DNA of 64,000 bases from Conexibacter sp. CPCC 206217 (lineage in GTDB: Bacteria > Actinomycetota > Thermoleophilia > Solirubrobacterales > Solirubrobacteraceae): the NCBI RefSeq assembly GCF_030646165.1, contig NZ_JAUTDO010000001.1, positions 434,001 to 498,000 of the forward strand. The letters are read 5' to 3'. This document shows positions 1 through 9,829 of the stretch, one piece after another; within the stretch, counting starts at the first letter, position 1, and every line of letters starts with the position of its first letter. A model generated the notes under the pieces. That model saw only the letters and a program-made list of their open reading frames with translations, did no database searches and had not been told where the DNA came from. Made by a program: the position numbers and the translations under genes.

Positions 1-224
1 ACGCTGCACCGTCGCTCGTGTTCTGGCGCTGACATTCCCTGTCACAACAGCAGACGAACGTGCACGTTCACGGTCTCTTCGCGTACCATCTCTCAAGCGA
101 ACGCAAACGTTTCGACTTAACATGGGGTTAATAGATCCATGGCCTGAGCTTCACAAGGCGATGGGATGCTGGGCTTGCAACAAGGAGCACGGCACGGGGA
201 TCTGAGAAGGAGAGAACCAGCGTC

Positions 225-668
225 ATGTATCGCTTCAGTCGAGCGATCTATCGCGAGCTTGCGAGCGAGATCGTCGAGGGGCCGACCACTGCGGCCACCA
301 TCAACAACCACGAGCGCGTATTGAAGGCGTGCGAGAGCGCGATCGAGCGGCTTGCCACCGATCGCCACTACTTCGCGCGGCCGGCGCGCACGTTGTTTCA
401 CGACATCCGCCCGTACTTCCCGATGTCGGCACAGGCACGGATATGCCATGTGATCGACCGCTACATCAGCTGCGCGGACGAGTTCCTCTCGCGCCAGCCG
501 ATGACGGGCTACGACCTTGCGGGGAACCCCCTTCAATGTAGGGCCACGACCCGCAAGGGAACGGCCTGTCAACGGATGCCGCTGCCGCACAACGGCTACT
601 GCCCGTCACACCAGCACCTCGCCGAGACCGAGGTCGCCGAGCGCGAGGCTGCGCTCGCGGCCGCGTAG
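225..668 (+). CDS. Conserved hypothetical protein with C-terminal zinc-knuckle-like motif
   Basis: 147 aa, function unknown. The N-terminal two thirds look helical and soluble, with no signal peptide. Near residues 104-129 lies a C-x8-C-x10-C-x2-H pattern (CRATTRKGTAC followed by YCPSH), which resembles a treble-clef or zinc-knuckle site. The C-terminus is an acidic/alanine helix. The ATG is preceded by an AAGGAG-type ribosome binding site at a normal distance. The first 224 bases of the window hold no convincing gene and probably carry its promoter. Base composition is less GC-rich than the downstream hydantoinase genes. A small metal-binding regulator or nucleic-acid-binding protein is possible, but that is a guess from the cysteine pattern only. 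Confidence 0.72.
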   Translation: MYRFSRAIYRELASEIVEGPTTAATINNHERVLKACESAIERLATDRHYFARPARTLFHDIRPYFPMSAQARICHVIDRYISCADEFLSRQPMTGYDLAGNPLQCRATTRKGTACQRMPLPHNGYCPSHQHLAETEVAEREAALAAA

Positions 669-727
669 GTCCCGCAGCGAGCCCCACCCGACAGCACGGC
701 GCCGCGCCGGATAGCGTGCGCGGCGCG

Positions 728-2815
728 ATGCTGCTGGGAGTCGACGTCGGCGGAACCTTTACGGACGCCGTCCTGTTCGGGGACGGTCTGCTGGTCACCG
801 CCAAGTCGCCGACGACGCCGCAGGACCAGTCGCTCGGCGTGATGGCCGCCGTCGACGCCGTATTGCGGCGCGCGCAGCGCAGCGCCGCCGACGTGAGCAG
901 CTTCGCGCACGGCATGACCGTCGCGACGAACGCGCTGCTGGAAGGCAGATCCGCCCGCACCGCGCTGATCGCGACAGAGGGTTTCGCCGATCTCGTCGAA
1001 CTCGGCCGCCAGGCACGCGCGGACCTCTACCGCCTCTGCGCCGCCCACCCCGCCCCGCTCGTCGGACGCGACCTGCGCTTCGAGGCGCCGGAGCGGATGA
1101 CGCCCGACGGGCCGCTGCGCGCGCTCTCGGCCGCGGACGCCGCCGCGCTGGCCGAGCGGATCGCCGCCGCCGATCCCGAGGCGGTCGCCGTCGTGCTGCT
1201 GCACGCCTACCGCCATCCCGCGCACGAACTGGCGCTGCGCGACGCGCTGTTGGCGGCGATGCCGGGCGTGCACGTGTCGCTCTCGCACGAGGTCGTCGGC
1301 ACCTTCCGCGAGTACGAGCGCGCGGCGACGACGGAGATCGACGCCGCGCTGTCGCCGCTCGTCGGCCGCTACCTGCGCCGGCTCGCCGAGCGCGCCGCGG
1401 CGGCGGGCCTGCCGGAGCCGGCGATCATGCAGTCCAACGGCGGCCTGATCGACCTCGCGGCGGCCGCAGGGCATGCCTCCTGGACGGTCCTCTCCGGGCC
1501 CGCCGGCGGCGCGGAGGGCGCGGCGTTCGCTGCCGCGGCGGCCGACGTCGAGCGGGCGCTCTGCTTCGACATGGGCGGAACCTCGTGCGACGTCTGCGTC
1601 GTGGACGACGGCGCGGTCGCAGAGGCTGGCGCGGGCGCGATCGCCGGGCGCCCGATCGCGCTGCCGACGCTGGACGTGCACACGGTCGGCGCCGGCGGCG
1701 GCTCGATCGCGTGGCGCGACGCGGGCGGTGCGCTGCGCGTCGGGCCGCGCTCGGCGGGCGCCGTGCCCGGACCCGCCTGCTACGGCCGCGGCGGCGTCGA
1801 GCCGACCGTGACGGACGCCAACCTGCTGCTCGGCTACCTGCCGCCCGACGCGCCGCTGGCCGGCGACGTCGCGCTCGACCTCGACGCGGCGCGACGCGCG
1901 GTCGGCGGCCTCGCCGACGCGCTCGGACTCGACCCGCTCGCGTGCGCGGAGGGGATCGTGCGGGTCGCGAACGCCGAGATGACGCGCGCGCTGCGGGTCG
2001 TGACGGTCGAGCGCGGGATCGACCCGCGCGACCACGCGCTCGTCGCGTTCGGCGGCGCCGGACCGCTGCACGCGGTCGCGATCGCGCGGGAGCTGGGGAT
2101 CGACCGCGTGATCGCCCCGCGCGCCTCCGGCGTGCTGGCGGCCTTCGGCCTCGTCGTCGCCCCCCGCCGCCGCGACGCGCAGCGCAGCGTGCTGCGCACG
2201 GGCGAGGCGCTGAACGCGCAGGCGATCGCGCGCGACGTCGCCGAGCTCGCGTGCGCGGCACGCGCGGCGCTCGGTGCGGCGGCTCCGGCGGCGGGCGGCG
2301 GTGCGGCAGGCGGCGGTGCGGCGGGCGGCGCGTTCGCACGCGACGCCCTCGGCGCGGACGACGTCGAGATCGCCGCGACCTACGCGCTGCGCTACCGCGG
2401 CCAGGCGTTCGAGCTGGTCGTCGAGGCGTCCACCGAGCCGACGGTCGAGCAGTTGCGCGAAGCCTTCGAGAACGCGCACGAGAAGCGCTACGGCTACCGC
2501 GACGCGGCGCAGGAGATCGAGCTGGTGACGATTCGCGTGCGAGCGATGGTGGCGAGCCCGGTCGCCGACGGCGCAGAGCTGCCGACACCGGTTCCCGACG
2601 GCGACGACCGCGCGGCCCGTTCCGCCACGCGCCGGGCACGGCTCGACGGGAGCGACGTGGAACTCGCGGTCTGGCGGGGCGCGCTCCCGCCCGGACTGGA
2701 GGTCGCCGGCCCGGCGGTCTGCGAGCTGCCGGAGTCGACGCTGCTGGTGCCGGCCGGTTGGAGCGGACGCGTGATGGCCAGCGGCGCCGTCGAGCTGCGA
2801 CGGGAGGCACGATGA
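728..2815 (+). CDS. hyuA: N-methylhydantoinase A / 5-oxoprolinase-type subunit (HyuA)
   Basis: 695 aa from the ATG at 728; an in-frame GTG at 716 would add four residues. The N-terminus carries the ASKHA-type phosphate loop VDVGGTFTDAV, followed by a central actin-fold ATPase with LSGPAGG and FDMGGTSCDV motifs and a C-terminal hydantoinase domain. This family couples ATP hydrolysis to ring opening of cyclic amides such as hydantoins or 5-oxoproline, working with HyuB. The stop overlaps the hyuB start as ATGA, so the two are translationally coupled. A Gly/Ala-rich low-complexity insert sits around residues 519-536. The exact substrate cannot be told; acetophenone or acetone carboxylase subunits are related alternatives. 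Confidence 0.92.
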   Translation: MLLGVDVGGTFTDAVLFGDGLLVTAKSPTTPQDQSLGVMAAVDAVLRRAQRSAADVSSFAHGMTVATNALLEGRSARTALIATEGFADLVELGRQARADLYRLCAAHPAPLVGRDLRFEAPERMTPDGPLRALSAADAAALAERIAAADPEAVAVVLLHAYRHPAHELALRDALLAAMPGVHVSLSHEVVGTFREYERAATTEIDAALSPLVGRYLRRLAERAAAAGLPEPAIMQSNGGLIDLAAAAGHASWTVLSGPAGGAEGAAFAAAAADVERALCFDMGGTSCDVCVVDDGAVAEAGAGAIAGRPIALPTLDVHTVGAGGGSIAWRDAGGALRVGPRSAGAVPGPACYGRGGVEPTVTDANLLLGYLPPDAPLAGDVALDLDAARRAVGGLADALGLDPLACAEGIVRVANAEMTRALRVVTVERGIDPRDHALVAFGGAGPLHAVAIARELGIDRVIAPRASGVLAAFGLVVAPRRRDAQRSVLRTGEALNAQAIARDVAELACAARAALGAAAPAAGGGAAGGGAAGGAFARDALGADDVEIAATYALRYRGQAFELVVEASTEPTVEQLREAFENAHEKRYGYRDAAQEIELVTIRVRAMVASPVADGAELPTPVPDGDDRAARSATRRARLDGSDVELAVWRGALPPGLEVAGPAVCELPESTLLVPAGWSGRVMASGAVELRREAR

Positions 2816-4341
2816 GCGACGGGCTCGATCCGGTTCAGTTGCAGGTCGTCGTCGGCGCGCTGCGGGCGACGTGCGAGGAGATGGGCGCGGTGCTGATCCG
2901 CTCAGCGCACTCGGCCAACATCAAGGAGCGGCGCGACGCGTCGACGGCGCTGTTCGATCCCGACGGCGAGATGGTGATGCAGGCGGAGCACATCCCCGTC
3001 CACCTCGGCGCGATGCCGGCGGCGGTCGCGGCGGTGCTCGGCGAGCGCCACGAGCCCGGTCGTTCATGGGTCCTCAACGACCCCTACCGCGGCGGCACGC
3101 ACCTGCCCGACATCACGGTCATCACGCCCGTGTTCGAGCGAGACGGCGAGAGCGGCCCCGGCGCACTGCTCGGCTTCGCCGCCAACCGCGCCCACCATGC
3201 CGACGTCGGCGGTCCGACGCCCGGGTCGATGCCGGCCGACAGCAGGACGCTCGCGGACGAGGGGGTCGTGATCTCGCCGCAGCCGCTCGACGCGGAGGCG
3301 ATCGAGCGGCTCGTGGTGCAGATGCGCCAGCCCGACCAGCGCCGCGCCGACCTGCGCGCGCAGCTCGCCGCCAACCGCGCCGGCGCGCTGCGGCTCGCCG
3401 AGCTGGCGCGCACGACCGGCGTCGCGGTCCTGCGCGCCGCGATGGCCGAGGTGCTCGACTACGCCGAGCGGCGAGCGCGCGCCTGCATCGCTGCGCTGCC
3501 TGACGGGACGCGGACCGCGCACGACGTGCTCGAAGGGCCCGACGGCGACATCCCGCTGACGCTGCGAGCGACCGTCGACGGCGACCGGCTCGTGCTCGAC
3601 TTCGCCGGCAGCGCGCCGCAGCACGACGGCAACCTCAACTGCCCGCTCGCCGTCACGCGCTCGGCCTGCTACTTCGCGGTCCGCGTCCTGACCGATCCCG
3701 ACATCCCGCCCAGTGCCGGCGCCTACCGCCCGATCGAGGTGCTCGCGCCGGAGGGCTCGCTGCTGAACGCGCGCTCGCCGGCCGCCGTCGTCGCCGGCAA
3801 CGTCGAGACCTCCTCGCGCGTCGCGGACCTCGTGCTGGCCGCGTTCGGGCGCGCGCTCGGCCAGGGCACGATGAACAACCTGACGCTCGGCACCGAGCAG
3901 TTCACCTACTACGAGACGCTCGGCGGCGGCCAGGGCGCCTGCCCCGACGCGGACGGACCGAGCGCGGTCCACGTCGCGATGTCGAACACGCTCAACACGC
4001 CGGTCGAGGCGCTCGAGCTGGAGTTCCCGTTGCGCGTCGTCACGTACGCGGTGCGACGCGGCTCGGGCGGCGACGGCGAGTTCCGCGGCGGCGAGGGGAT
4101 CGTGCGCGAACTGGAGGCGCTCTCGCCGATGACGTGGTCGCTGATCAGCGAGCGGCGCGAGCACGCACCGCCCGGCGCCGCGGGCGGCGGCCCAGGCGCG
4201 CGCGGTCGCAACCTGCTCGACGGCGAGCCGGTCGCGGCGAAGGCCCGCGGCACGCTGCAGCCGGGCGCGCGACTGCGGATCGAGACGCCTGGCGGCGGCG
4301 GTCAGGGAACGCCGCCGTCCCCGTCCAGTCCGCCTGATTGA
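2812..4341 (+). CDS. hyuB: N-methylhydantoinase B / 5-oxoprolinase-type subunit (HyuB)
   Basis: 509 aa starting at the ATG that overlaps the hyuA stop. It begins with the family signature [12 protein letters not shown] and contains the conserved stretch around [19 protein letters not shown], then [14 protein letters not shown]. The C-terminal part has the glycine-rich G-G-G-Q-G and [15 protein letters not shown] motifs usual for HyuB. The partner subunits form one cytoplasmic hydrolase. Length is normal for the family. The gene ends 185 bases before the next gene. Confidence 0.92.
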   Translation: MSDGLDPVQLQVVVGALRATCEEMGAVLIRSAHSANIKERRDASTALFDPDGEMVMQAEHIPVHLGAMPAAVAAVLGERHEPGRSWVLNDPYRGGTHLPDITVITPVFERDGESGPGALLGFAANRAHHADVGGPTPGSMPADSRTLADEGVVISPQPLDAEAIERLVVQMRQPDQRRADLRAQLAANRAGALRLAELARTTGVAVLRAAMAEVLDYAERRARACIAALPDGTRTAHDVLEGPDGDIPLTLRATVDGDRLVLDFAGSAPQHDGNLNCPLAVTRSACYFAVRVLTDPDIPPSAGAYRPIEVLAPEGSLLNARSPAAVVAGNVETSSRVADLVLAAFGRALGQGTMNNLTLGTEQFTYYETLGGGQGACPDADGPSAVHVAMSNTLNTPVEALELEFPLRVVTYAVRRGSGGDGEFRGGEGIVRELEALSPMTWSLISERREHAPPGAAGGGPGARGRNLLDGEPVAAKARGTLQPGARLRIETPGGGGQGTPPSPSSPPD

Positions 4342-4424
4342 CCCGGCCGACCGCCTCAGCTCGCGGAAAAGCGTTCCCGCAAGTCGTGAAACGGCCGTGA
4401 AAAAGCATCAATTTGCAGGGGAAT

Positions 4425-4453
4425 TTGGGGATTCCTAGGGTCTTGCGTAGAAT
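4425..4453 (+). promoter_or_regulatory. Housekeeping-type promoter before the DUF1802 gene
   Basis: TTGGGG at 4425-4430 and TAGAAT at 4448-4453 are separated by 17 bases. The -10 matches TATAAT at five of six positions and the -35 at three of six. The surrounding 4342-4526 stretch is clearly AT-richer than its neighbours. Transcription would begin near 4460 and leave a leader of about 65 bases before the ATG at 4527. Confidence 0.5.
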
Positions 4454-4526
4454 GGAGTTCCCGCCGCGAAATGTTGCATCCTCGCGTAAACGGGCATATA
4501 CGCATCCTCTCCCCTCCCCCGGAACT

Positions 4527-5156
4527 ATGCCGATTGCTTTCAAAGAATGGGCCGTGACTGTGCGCGCGCTTGCCGAAGGCGAGCAACTCGTAACACTGCG
4601 CAAGGGCGGCATCCGCGAACAAGAGAAGCATTTCAGACTCGATCACGAGCGCTTCTTCCTGTACCCCACGTTCGATCACCAGCGCCGCGACCTGGTTCGC
4701 GAGTCTCACCAGCCCGAGATGGCGCGGGCGCTGGAAGAAGGCGTGTGGCCGGAAGGCGAGCCGCCCCCGCACGCGCTGACGCGTGACGGCGAGATACCGC
4801 AGCCCGACCGCGTGAGGATTCGTGCGTGGGCCGAGGTCGCCGACCACTGGACGATCACCGATCGCCGAGCTGTCGACGCGCTGTCGCCGTTCTACGTGTG
4901 GACGCCCGACTACGCCGAGAAGCGTCTCGCGTGGAAGAGCCGCCACCCGCTGCACGTCGTGTTGCTGCGCACGTACCGCATCCCCCGTCCCGTGACCGTC
5001 AAGGTCCGTGACGACTACGGCGGATGTCGTTCGTGGCTGGAGATCACCCGCGATCTGCCCTTCGAGGGCACGCCGGTCCTCTCCGACGACGAGTTCGAGC
5101 GCGCCTCCGAGGAGATCCGCTCGATCGTCAACGGTCGCGTCCCCGCGCTCGTCTAA
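4527..5156 (+). CDS. DUF1802 family protein
   Basis: 209 aa. The start MPIAFKEWAVTVRAL and the following LRKGGI and FFLYPTFDHQ segments match the DUF1802 family, a soluble bacterial family of unknown function. The frame stays open 38 codons upstream, but that part covers the likely promoter, so the ATG at 4527 is preferred. No strong ribosome binding site is visible. The DUF1152 gene follows after only 9 bases and is probably co-transcribed. No catalytic residues can be assigned. Confidence 0.82.
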   Translation: MPIAFKEWAVTVRALAEGEQLVTLRKGGIREQEKHFRLDHERFFLYPTFDHQRRDLVRESHQPEMARALEEGVWPEGEPPPHALTRDGEIPQPDRVRIRAWAEVADHWTITDRRAVDALSPFYVWTPDYAEKRLAWKSRHPLHVVLLRTYRIPRPVTVKVRDDYGGCRSWLEITRDLPFEGTPVLSDDEFERASEEIRSIVNGRVPALV

Positions 5157-5165
5157 GCAGTTCCA

Positions 5166-6182
5166 GTGCCCCGTCGCGGTGACGCGCCGGCTGCCGGCAT
5201 CGAACAGATCCTGGTCAGGGGCACCGCCGGCCCGAAGCGTCCCGGTATCGAGACGATCTTCGGGGCCGGTGGTCGCGCCCTCGCGATCGGCATCGGCGGT
5301 GGCGGCGACGTGGTTGGTGCGTTCGCCGTTGCCGAGTGCTGCCGCGCGCTCGGCGGCGACGCCGTCATCGGCGGAATCACGTGGGAGCGGCGTCCGATCG
5401 ACCCGCTGCCAGGCGCTCGTCGCATCGACGAGCTGACCGACGCCGAGGTGATCCACCCGGCGATCGCACTCGCGGGCGCCGACACGCGCGGCCCGGGCGG
5501 CTTCCTCTTCGCCGAGTCGCACATGTCCGGTCTGCTCGGCTCGCAGGTCGTCCTGGTCGACCCCAATCCCGGCCCCGTTGTGGTCGCGGACGGCATCGCG
5601 GCAGCGGTCGCGCACTTCGAGTGCGATCTCGTCGTGCTGCTCGACGTCGGGGGCGACGTGCTCGCGCACGGCCACGAGGCGGGGCTCGCGAGCCCGCTCT
5701 GCGACGCCGTCATGCTCGCGACCGCGCCGCTCTTGCAGGCGCGTGGGATCGATGTCGTCGCCGCACTGTTCGGCGCCGGCTGCGACGCCGAGCTGACGCC
5801 GGCCGAGGTGCTGGAGCGCGTCGCCGAGGTCTCCGCCGCCGGCGGCCTGCTCGGCGTCTGGGGCCTGACGCAGCCGTCGATCGCACGGCTGGACCGAGCG
5901 CTCGCGGTCGTCCCGACGGAGGCGAGCGCGCAGGCCGTCGAATGCGCGCGCGGCGCCTTCGGCCCGCTGGCGATCCGCAACGGCCGCCGCACCGTCGAGC
6001 GCACGCCCGCCGGTGCGTTGACGTTCTTCTTCGACCCCGCCGCAACGATCGCCTCCGCCGCGCGCTGCACCAGAGCGGTGCTGCACGCGAGCGACCTGCT
6101 CGACGCCCAGGCGATCCTGTCCGAGCTGGGCATCCGCACCGAGCTCGACTACGAACGCGAAGCGGCCGCCGGGCTGATCTGA
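5166..6182 (+). CDS. DUF1152 family protein
   Basis: 338 aa, GTG start 9 bases after the DUF1802 stop. A glycine-rich segment (ALAIGIGGGGDVVGAF, about residues 38-53) resembles a nucleotide- or phosphate-binding loop. Further motifs are ITWERRP, LVDPNPGP and an LLDVGGDVLAHG segment, which are hallmarks of DUF1152. The protein is cytoplasmic and its function is unknown. The tight spacing to the upstream gene suggests a shared transcript. Confidence 0.82.
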   Translation: MPRRGDAPAAGIEQILVRGTAGPKRPGIETIFGAGGRALAIGIGGGGDVVGAFAVAECCRALGGDAVIGGITWERRPIDPLPGARRIDELTDAEVIHPAIALAGADTRGPGGFLFAESHMSGLLGSQVVLVDPNPGPVVVADGIAAAVAHFECDLVVLLDVGGDVLAHGHEAGLASPLCDAVMLATAPLLQARGIDVVAALFGAGCDAELTPAEVLERVAEVSAAGGLLGVWGLTQPSIARLDRALAVVPTEASAQAVECARGAFGPLAIRNGRRTVERTPAGALTFFFDPAATIASAARCTRAVLHASDLLDAQAILSELGIRTELDYEREAAAGLI

Positions 6183-6329
6183 GCAGAACGGCGGGTCGCG
6201 CCGCGCGCTCCAGGCTCGCGCGCCGCCGGTCGCGCGCAGCCGCCGCTTGCGCCGCCCCCTCCCAGCGCGCTTGAATAGGGAATCGGTCGCCGCCTCCGTC
6301 ATCTCGCGCCGCTGCTGCTCGGCGCTGCC

Positions 6330-9002
6330 GTGCTCGCGGCCGGCTCCAGCGCCGCGCTCGCCGCGCCGCCGGTCCCGACGCCGCATCGCGCAGGCGACTA
6401 CGGGACGTTCCGCGACATCCTGCCGCCCGGCACCAACGGCGCCGCCAACCGCGACCAGCTGCTCGCGTTCCTCGGCAGCGGCGCGCGGCCGCCGCACAAC
6501 GACGACCAGCTCGGCCGCTACGCCCGCCTCGTCGCGACGCCGCCGCCGCTCGCGTTCAAGCCCGCGGCGCTGAACGACCTCTTCAAGGACGCGAGCTTCG
6601 GCGTCAGAGCCGGCGACGTCGGGCGCACCTACAGCCCGCGCGACGACGTCACGGTCGTGCGCGACGCACGGTACGGCGTGCCGCACGTCTACGGCTCCAC
6701 GCGCGCCGGCACGATGTTCGGCGCCGGCTACACCGCCGCCGAGGACCGCCTCTTCTTCATCGACGTGCTGCGCCACCTCGGCCGCGCGCAGCTGGCCTCG
6801 TTCGCCGGCGGCTCGGCCGGCAACGTCGCGATGGACCGCGAGCAGTGGCGCGCCGCGCCCTACAGCGAGCAGGATCTGACCGACCAGCTGACCGCGCTCC
6901 CGCGCCGCTACGGCGCCGAGGGCCGGCGGCTGCTGTCCGATCTCGACGCCTACACCGCCGGCGTCAACGCGTTCATCGCGGTCGCCCGCAGCGACCCGTC
7001 GAAGATGCCGGGCGAGTACGGCTTCAGCGGACATCCCGACGGTCCGGAGCCGTGGAAGCCCGACGATGCGGTCGCGATCGCGTCGCTGGTCGGCGCGACG
7101 TTCGGCAACGGCGGCGGCGGCGAACTGGAGCAGGCGCAGCTGCTGGAGGGCTTCCGCGACCGCTTCGGCGCCAGACTCGGCACGCGCCTGTGGAGCGACT
7201 GGCGCACCTCGAACGACCCGGAGGCCCCGACGACCGTCCACGGCCGCAGCTTCCCGTACGACCAGCCGCAGCGCGCGCAGGCGAGAGGGAGCCTCGCGCT
7301 GCCCGATCGCGGGACGCTGCTCGAGATCGGTGAGAGCGCAGTCGCAAGTGACGCCGGCCTCCTCACCGCCCTGCCCGACGCGATGTCGAACGCGCTGGTC
7401 GTGTCCGCGAGACAGTCGAAGTCGGGGCATCCGCTCGCCGTCTTCGGGCCGCAGGTCGGGTACTTCTCGCCGCAGATCCTCGTCGAGCAGGAGCTGCACG
7501 GACCGGGGATCGATGCCGCCGGCGCCGCGTTCGCGGGGGTCAACATGTACGTCCAGCTCGGACGCGGACCCGACTACGCCTGGAGCGCGACCTCCGCCGG
7601 CCAGGACATCATCGACACGTTCGCGCTGCCGTTGTGCGAGCCGGGCGGCGGGCGCGCGACGCGGCGCAGCGACGGCTACCGGCTCGACGGCCGCTGCCGC
7701 CCGATGGAGACGCTGACGCGCACCGACGCGTGGACGCCGAGCTTCGCGGACCAGACGCCGGCCGGCTCGATCACGCTGCGCTCGCAGCGCACGCGGCGCG
7801 GGATCGTCGTCGCGCGCGCGGAGATCGGCGGGCGGCCGGTCGCCTACGTCGAGCGCCGCTCGACCTACAACCGCGAGCTCGACTCCGCGCGCGGCTTCGC
7901 CGCCTTCAACGACCCCGGCCGGATCCGCGACGCGCGCAGCTTCCAGCGCGCCGCCGCGCAGGTCGACTACACGTTCAACTGGTTCTACGTCGACGATCGC
8001 GACATCGCGTACTTCAACTCCGGCCTCAACCCGCAGCGACCGCGCGGCGTCGACGGCAACCTGCCGACGAGCGAGCGGTTCGGCTGGAAGCGGCTCGGCA
8101 CGCCGTTCGGCGAGCACCCGCAGGCGCTCAACCAAGACGTGCTGACGAGCTGGAACAACAAGCAGGCGCCCGGCTACACGGCCGCCAACGGCCAGACCTT
8201 CGGCCCCGTCTACCGCTCGCAATCGCTCGACAGAGCGATCGCGAGACGCACGCGCGGCGGGCACGGGATCTCGCGCGGCGGGCTCGTCAGCGCGATGGCG
8301 GAGGCGGCGACCGTCGACCTGCGCGGCACGCAGGTGCTGCCGTGGGCGCTGCGCGTGCTCGGCACGCCGCGCGACCCGCAGCTGCGGCGCGCGGTCGGCG
8401 AGCTGCGCGCGTGGGTGCGCGACGGCGCGCACCGCCGCGCCACGCATCCCGGCGGCGCCTACGCCCACTCCGCCGCGATCCGGATCCTCGACGCGTGGTG
8501 GCCGCGCTGGCTGCGCGCGCAGTTCGGCCCGCTGCTCGGCACCCGCCTCTACGCGCAGCTCGCGGCGGCGATCCCGCAGGACGATCCCCCGCACGGCCGC
8601 CACGGCGAGCACCGCGGCTCGGCCTACCAGACGGGCTGGTACGGCTTCGCGCAGAAGGACCTGCGGACCGTGTTGAGAGCGCCGGTGCGCGGACGCTACG
8701 GACGGACCTACTGCGGCACGGCGCCGTCGGCACGCGGGGAGTCGGACGCGCGCTCACACCGGGGCTCGCTGCCCCGCTGCCGCGCCGTGCTGGAGCAGTC
8801 GCTGCGCGCGGCGCTCGCGGTGCCGGCGAGCACGCTCTACGCCGACCCGCTCTGCACGAGAGCGAGACGGCCCGCGTCGCAGACCTGCTTCGACGCGATT
8901 TCGTTCCAGGCGCTCGGCGGGATCACCCAGCCGCTGATCGCCTGGCAGAACCGCCCGACGTTCCAGCAGGTCGTCACGGTGCAGCGGCACCGGCCGCGCT
9001 GA
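6330..9002 (+). CDS. Penicillin acylase family (Ntn hydrolase) secreted precursor
   Basis: About 890 aa. Family members are exported amide hydrolases that cleave themselves into alpha and beta chains, the beta chain starting at a nucleophilic serine. Here the nucleophile is most likely S353 in DAMSNALVVSA. The alpha region has RDARYGVPHVYG and TAAEDRLFFIDVLR, both typical. Substrates range from beta-lactams to acyl-homoserine lactones and cannot be told here. The start is uncertain. The GTG at 6330 falls inside an obvious signal peptide: upstream codons read RRLRHLAPLLLGAA, with an in-frame stop at 6276 and no ATG, GTG or TTG in between. Either a rare start codon (for example ATC at 6282) or a base error in this stretch is implied. 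Confidence 0.88.
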   Translation: MLAAGSSAALAAPPVPTPHRAGDYGTFRDILPPGTNGAANRDQLLAFLGSGARPPHNDDQLGRYARLVATPPPLAFKPAALNDLFKDASFGVRAGDVGRTYSPRDDVTVVRDARYGVPHVYGSTRAGTMFGAGYTAAEDRLFFIDVLRHLGRAQLASFAGGSAGNVAMDREQWRAAPYSEQDLTDQLTALPRRYGAEGRRLLSDLDAYTAGVNAFIAVARSDPSKMPGEYGFSGHPDGPEPWKPDDAVAIASLVGATFGNGGGGELEQAQLLEGFRDRFGARLGTRLWSDWRTSNDPEAPTTVHGRSFPYDQPQRAQARGSLALPDRGTLLEIGESAVASDAGLLTALPDAMSNALVVSARQSKSGHPLAVFGPQVGYFSPQILVEQELHGPGIDAAGAAFAGVNMYVQLGRGPDYAWSATSAGQDIIDTFALPLCEPGGGRATRRSDGYRLDGRCRPMETLTRTDAWTPSFADQTPAGSITLRSQRTRRGIVVARAEIGGRPVAYVERRSTYNRELDSARGFAAFNDPGRIRDARSFQRAAAQVDYTFNWFYVDDRDIAYFNSGLNPQRPRGVDGNLPTSERFGWKRLGTPFGEHPQALNQDVLTSWNNKQAPGYTAANGQTFGPVYRSQSLDRAIARRTRGGHGISRGGLVSAMAEAATVDLRGTQVLPWALRVLGTPRDPQLRRAVGELRAWVRDGAHRRATHPGGAYAHSAAIRILDAWWPRWLRAQFGPLLGTRLYAQLAAAIPQDDPPHGRHGEHRGSAYQTGWYGFAQKDLRTVLRAPVRGRYGRTYCGTAPSARGESDARSHRGSLPRCRAVLEQSLRAALAVPASTLYADPLCTRARRPASQTCFDAISFQALGGITQPLIAWQNRPTFQQVVTVQRHRPR

Positions 9003-9017
9003 CATCATCTCCCCCGC

Positions 9018-9776
9018 ATGGCTTGGGACGAGACGATCTCGGCCTCGTTCCGCGCCCGCCACGAGACGGCGGACGCGGATGACGCGGCCCGCATGCTCGA
9101 CTCGCTCGAGCGCACGCGCGTGCGGCTCGACGTGCTGTTCCCCAGAACCGTCGCCGACGTCACCGTCGTCTTCCACAGATCGCCGCTGCTGCTGGACCTC
9201 GCGCACCCGCTCGTGCCGGTCGAGCGGCTGCTGACCGCCCCCGCCGCGCGCCGCTACGTCGTCGGCTCGGTGACCGCGCGCACGATCCACGTGCTCGCCC
9301 CCGCGGCGCTGTCGCAGCGCGCCTCGAAGGTCGACGGCTCGCGCGAGATGCTGCAGCGCGCGCCCGACGTGCTCTACGCCCGCCTCGTCGTCGGCGCCAA
9401 CAACCGTCGCCTGCCGCCCCCCGCGACCCCGTCCGCGGTGCTGCACCGGCTGCGCTGGGCGTGGCTGGTGGAGGGCGCCGCGCGTTTCTTCGCCGGGCAG
9501 GTCGAGCACGCCAGACCGGCGATCGGCCGGCGGCTGCGCGAGGGTGGGCGCCCGGCGTTCCCGCCGAGCCTGCGCGACGCGGCGCTGCTGGGCGGCACGC
9601 TGCTTGACCTGCTCGCGCGCGAGGAGGGACCCGAGGCGGCGATGCGGCTTGCCTGCTACCTCGATCCGGAGGGTCCGGAGAAGGCGCTGCGCGACGCGTT
9701 CGGCGGACGCGACCTGGTCCACACCGAGGGCGCCTGGCGCTCGCACCTCGCGCGACTCGCCTCCGGCTACGTCTAG
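9018..9776 (+). CDS. Hypothetical protein, peptidase-MA-like fold without visible HExxH
   Basis: 252 aa, no signal peptide, ATG 15 bases after the acylase stop. The arrangement of a helical start, a beta-rich middle (VADVTVVFHRSP) and a WAWLVEGAARFFAGQ segment recalls the W-[LF]-x-E-G-x-A region that follows HExxH in gluzincin (peptidase MA) proteins. The expected HExxH is not present, so it may be an inactive relative. It ends 53 bases from a convergent gene, with a hairpin between. Function unknown. Confidence 0.7.
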   Translation: MAWDETISASFRARHETADADDAARMLDSLERTRVRLDVLFPRTVADVTVVFHRSPLLLDLAHPLVPVERLLTAPAARRYVVGSVTARTIHVLAPAALSQRASKVDGSREMLQRAPDVLYARLVVGANNRRLPPPATPSAVLHRLRWAWLVEGAARFFAGQVEHARPAIGRRLREGGRPAFPPSLRDAALLGGTLLDLLAREEGPEAAMRLACYLDPEGPEKALRDAFGGRDLVHTEGAWRSHLARLASGYV

Positions 9777-9788
9777 CGGCGACAGCAC

Positions 9789-9825
9789 GGCGCCGATCCG
9801 CCGGCGGGCGCGACGGATTCGCGCC
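9789..9825. terminator. Hairpin between convergent genes
   Basis: Arms at 9789-9800 and 9814-9825 pair at 10 of 12 positions around a 13-base loop. The hairpin fills the 53-base gap between two convergent genes, so it could terminate both. There is no T-run, as is common for GC-rich actinobacteria. Confidence 0.4.
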
Positions 9826-9829
9826 GCGG

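Noticed and set aside
2280-2335. GCGGCGGGCGGCGGT-type microsatellite in hyuA
   Set aside because: It encodes an Ala/Gly linker in frame and is ordinary low complexity for this base composition.
4356-8612. A 1,418-codon open frame on the - strand
   Set aside because: It is opposite the DUF1802, DUF1152 and acylase genes, with no recognisable domain.
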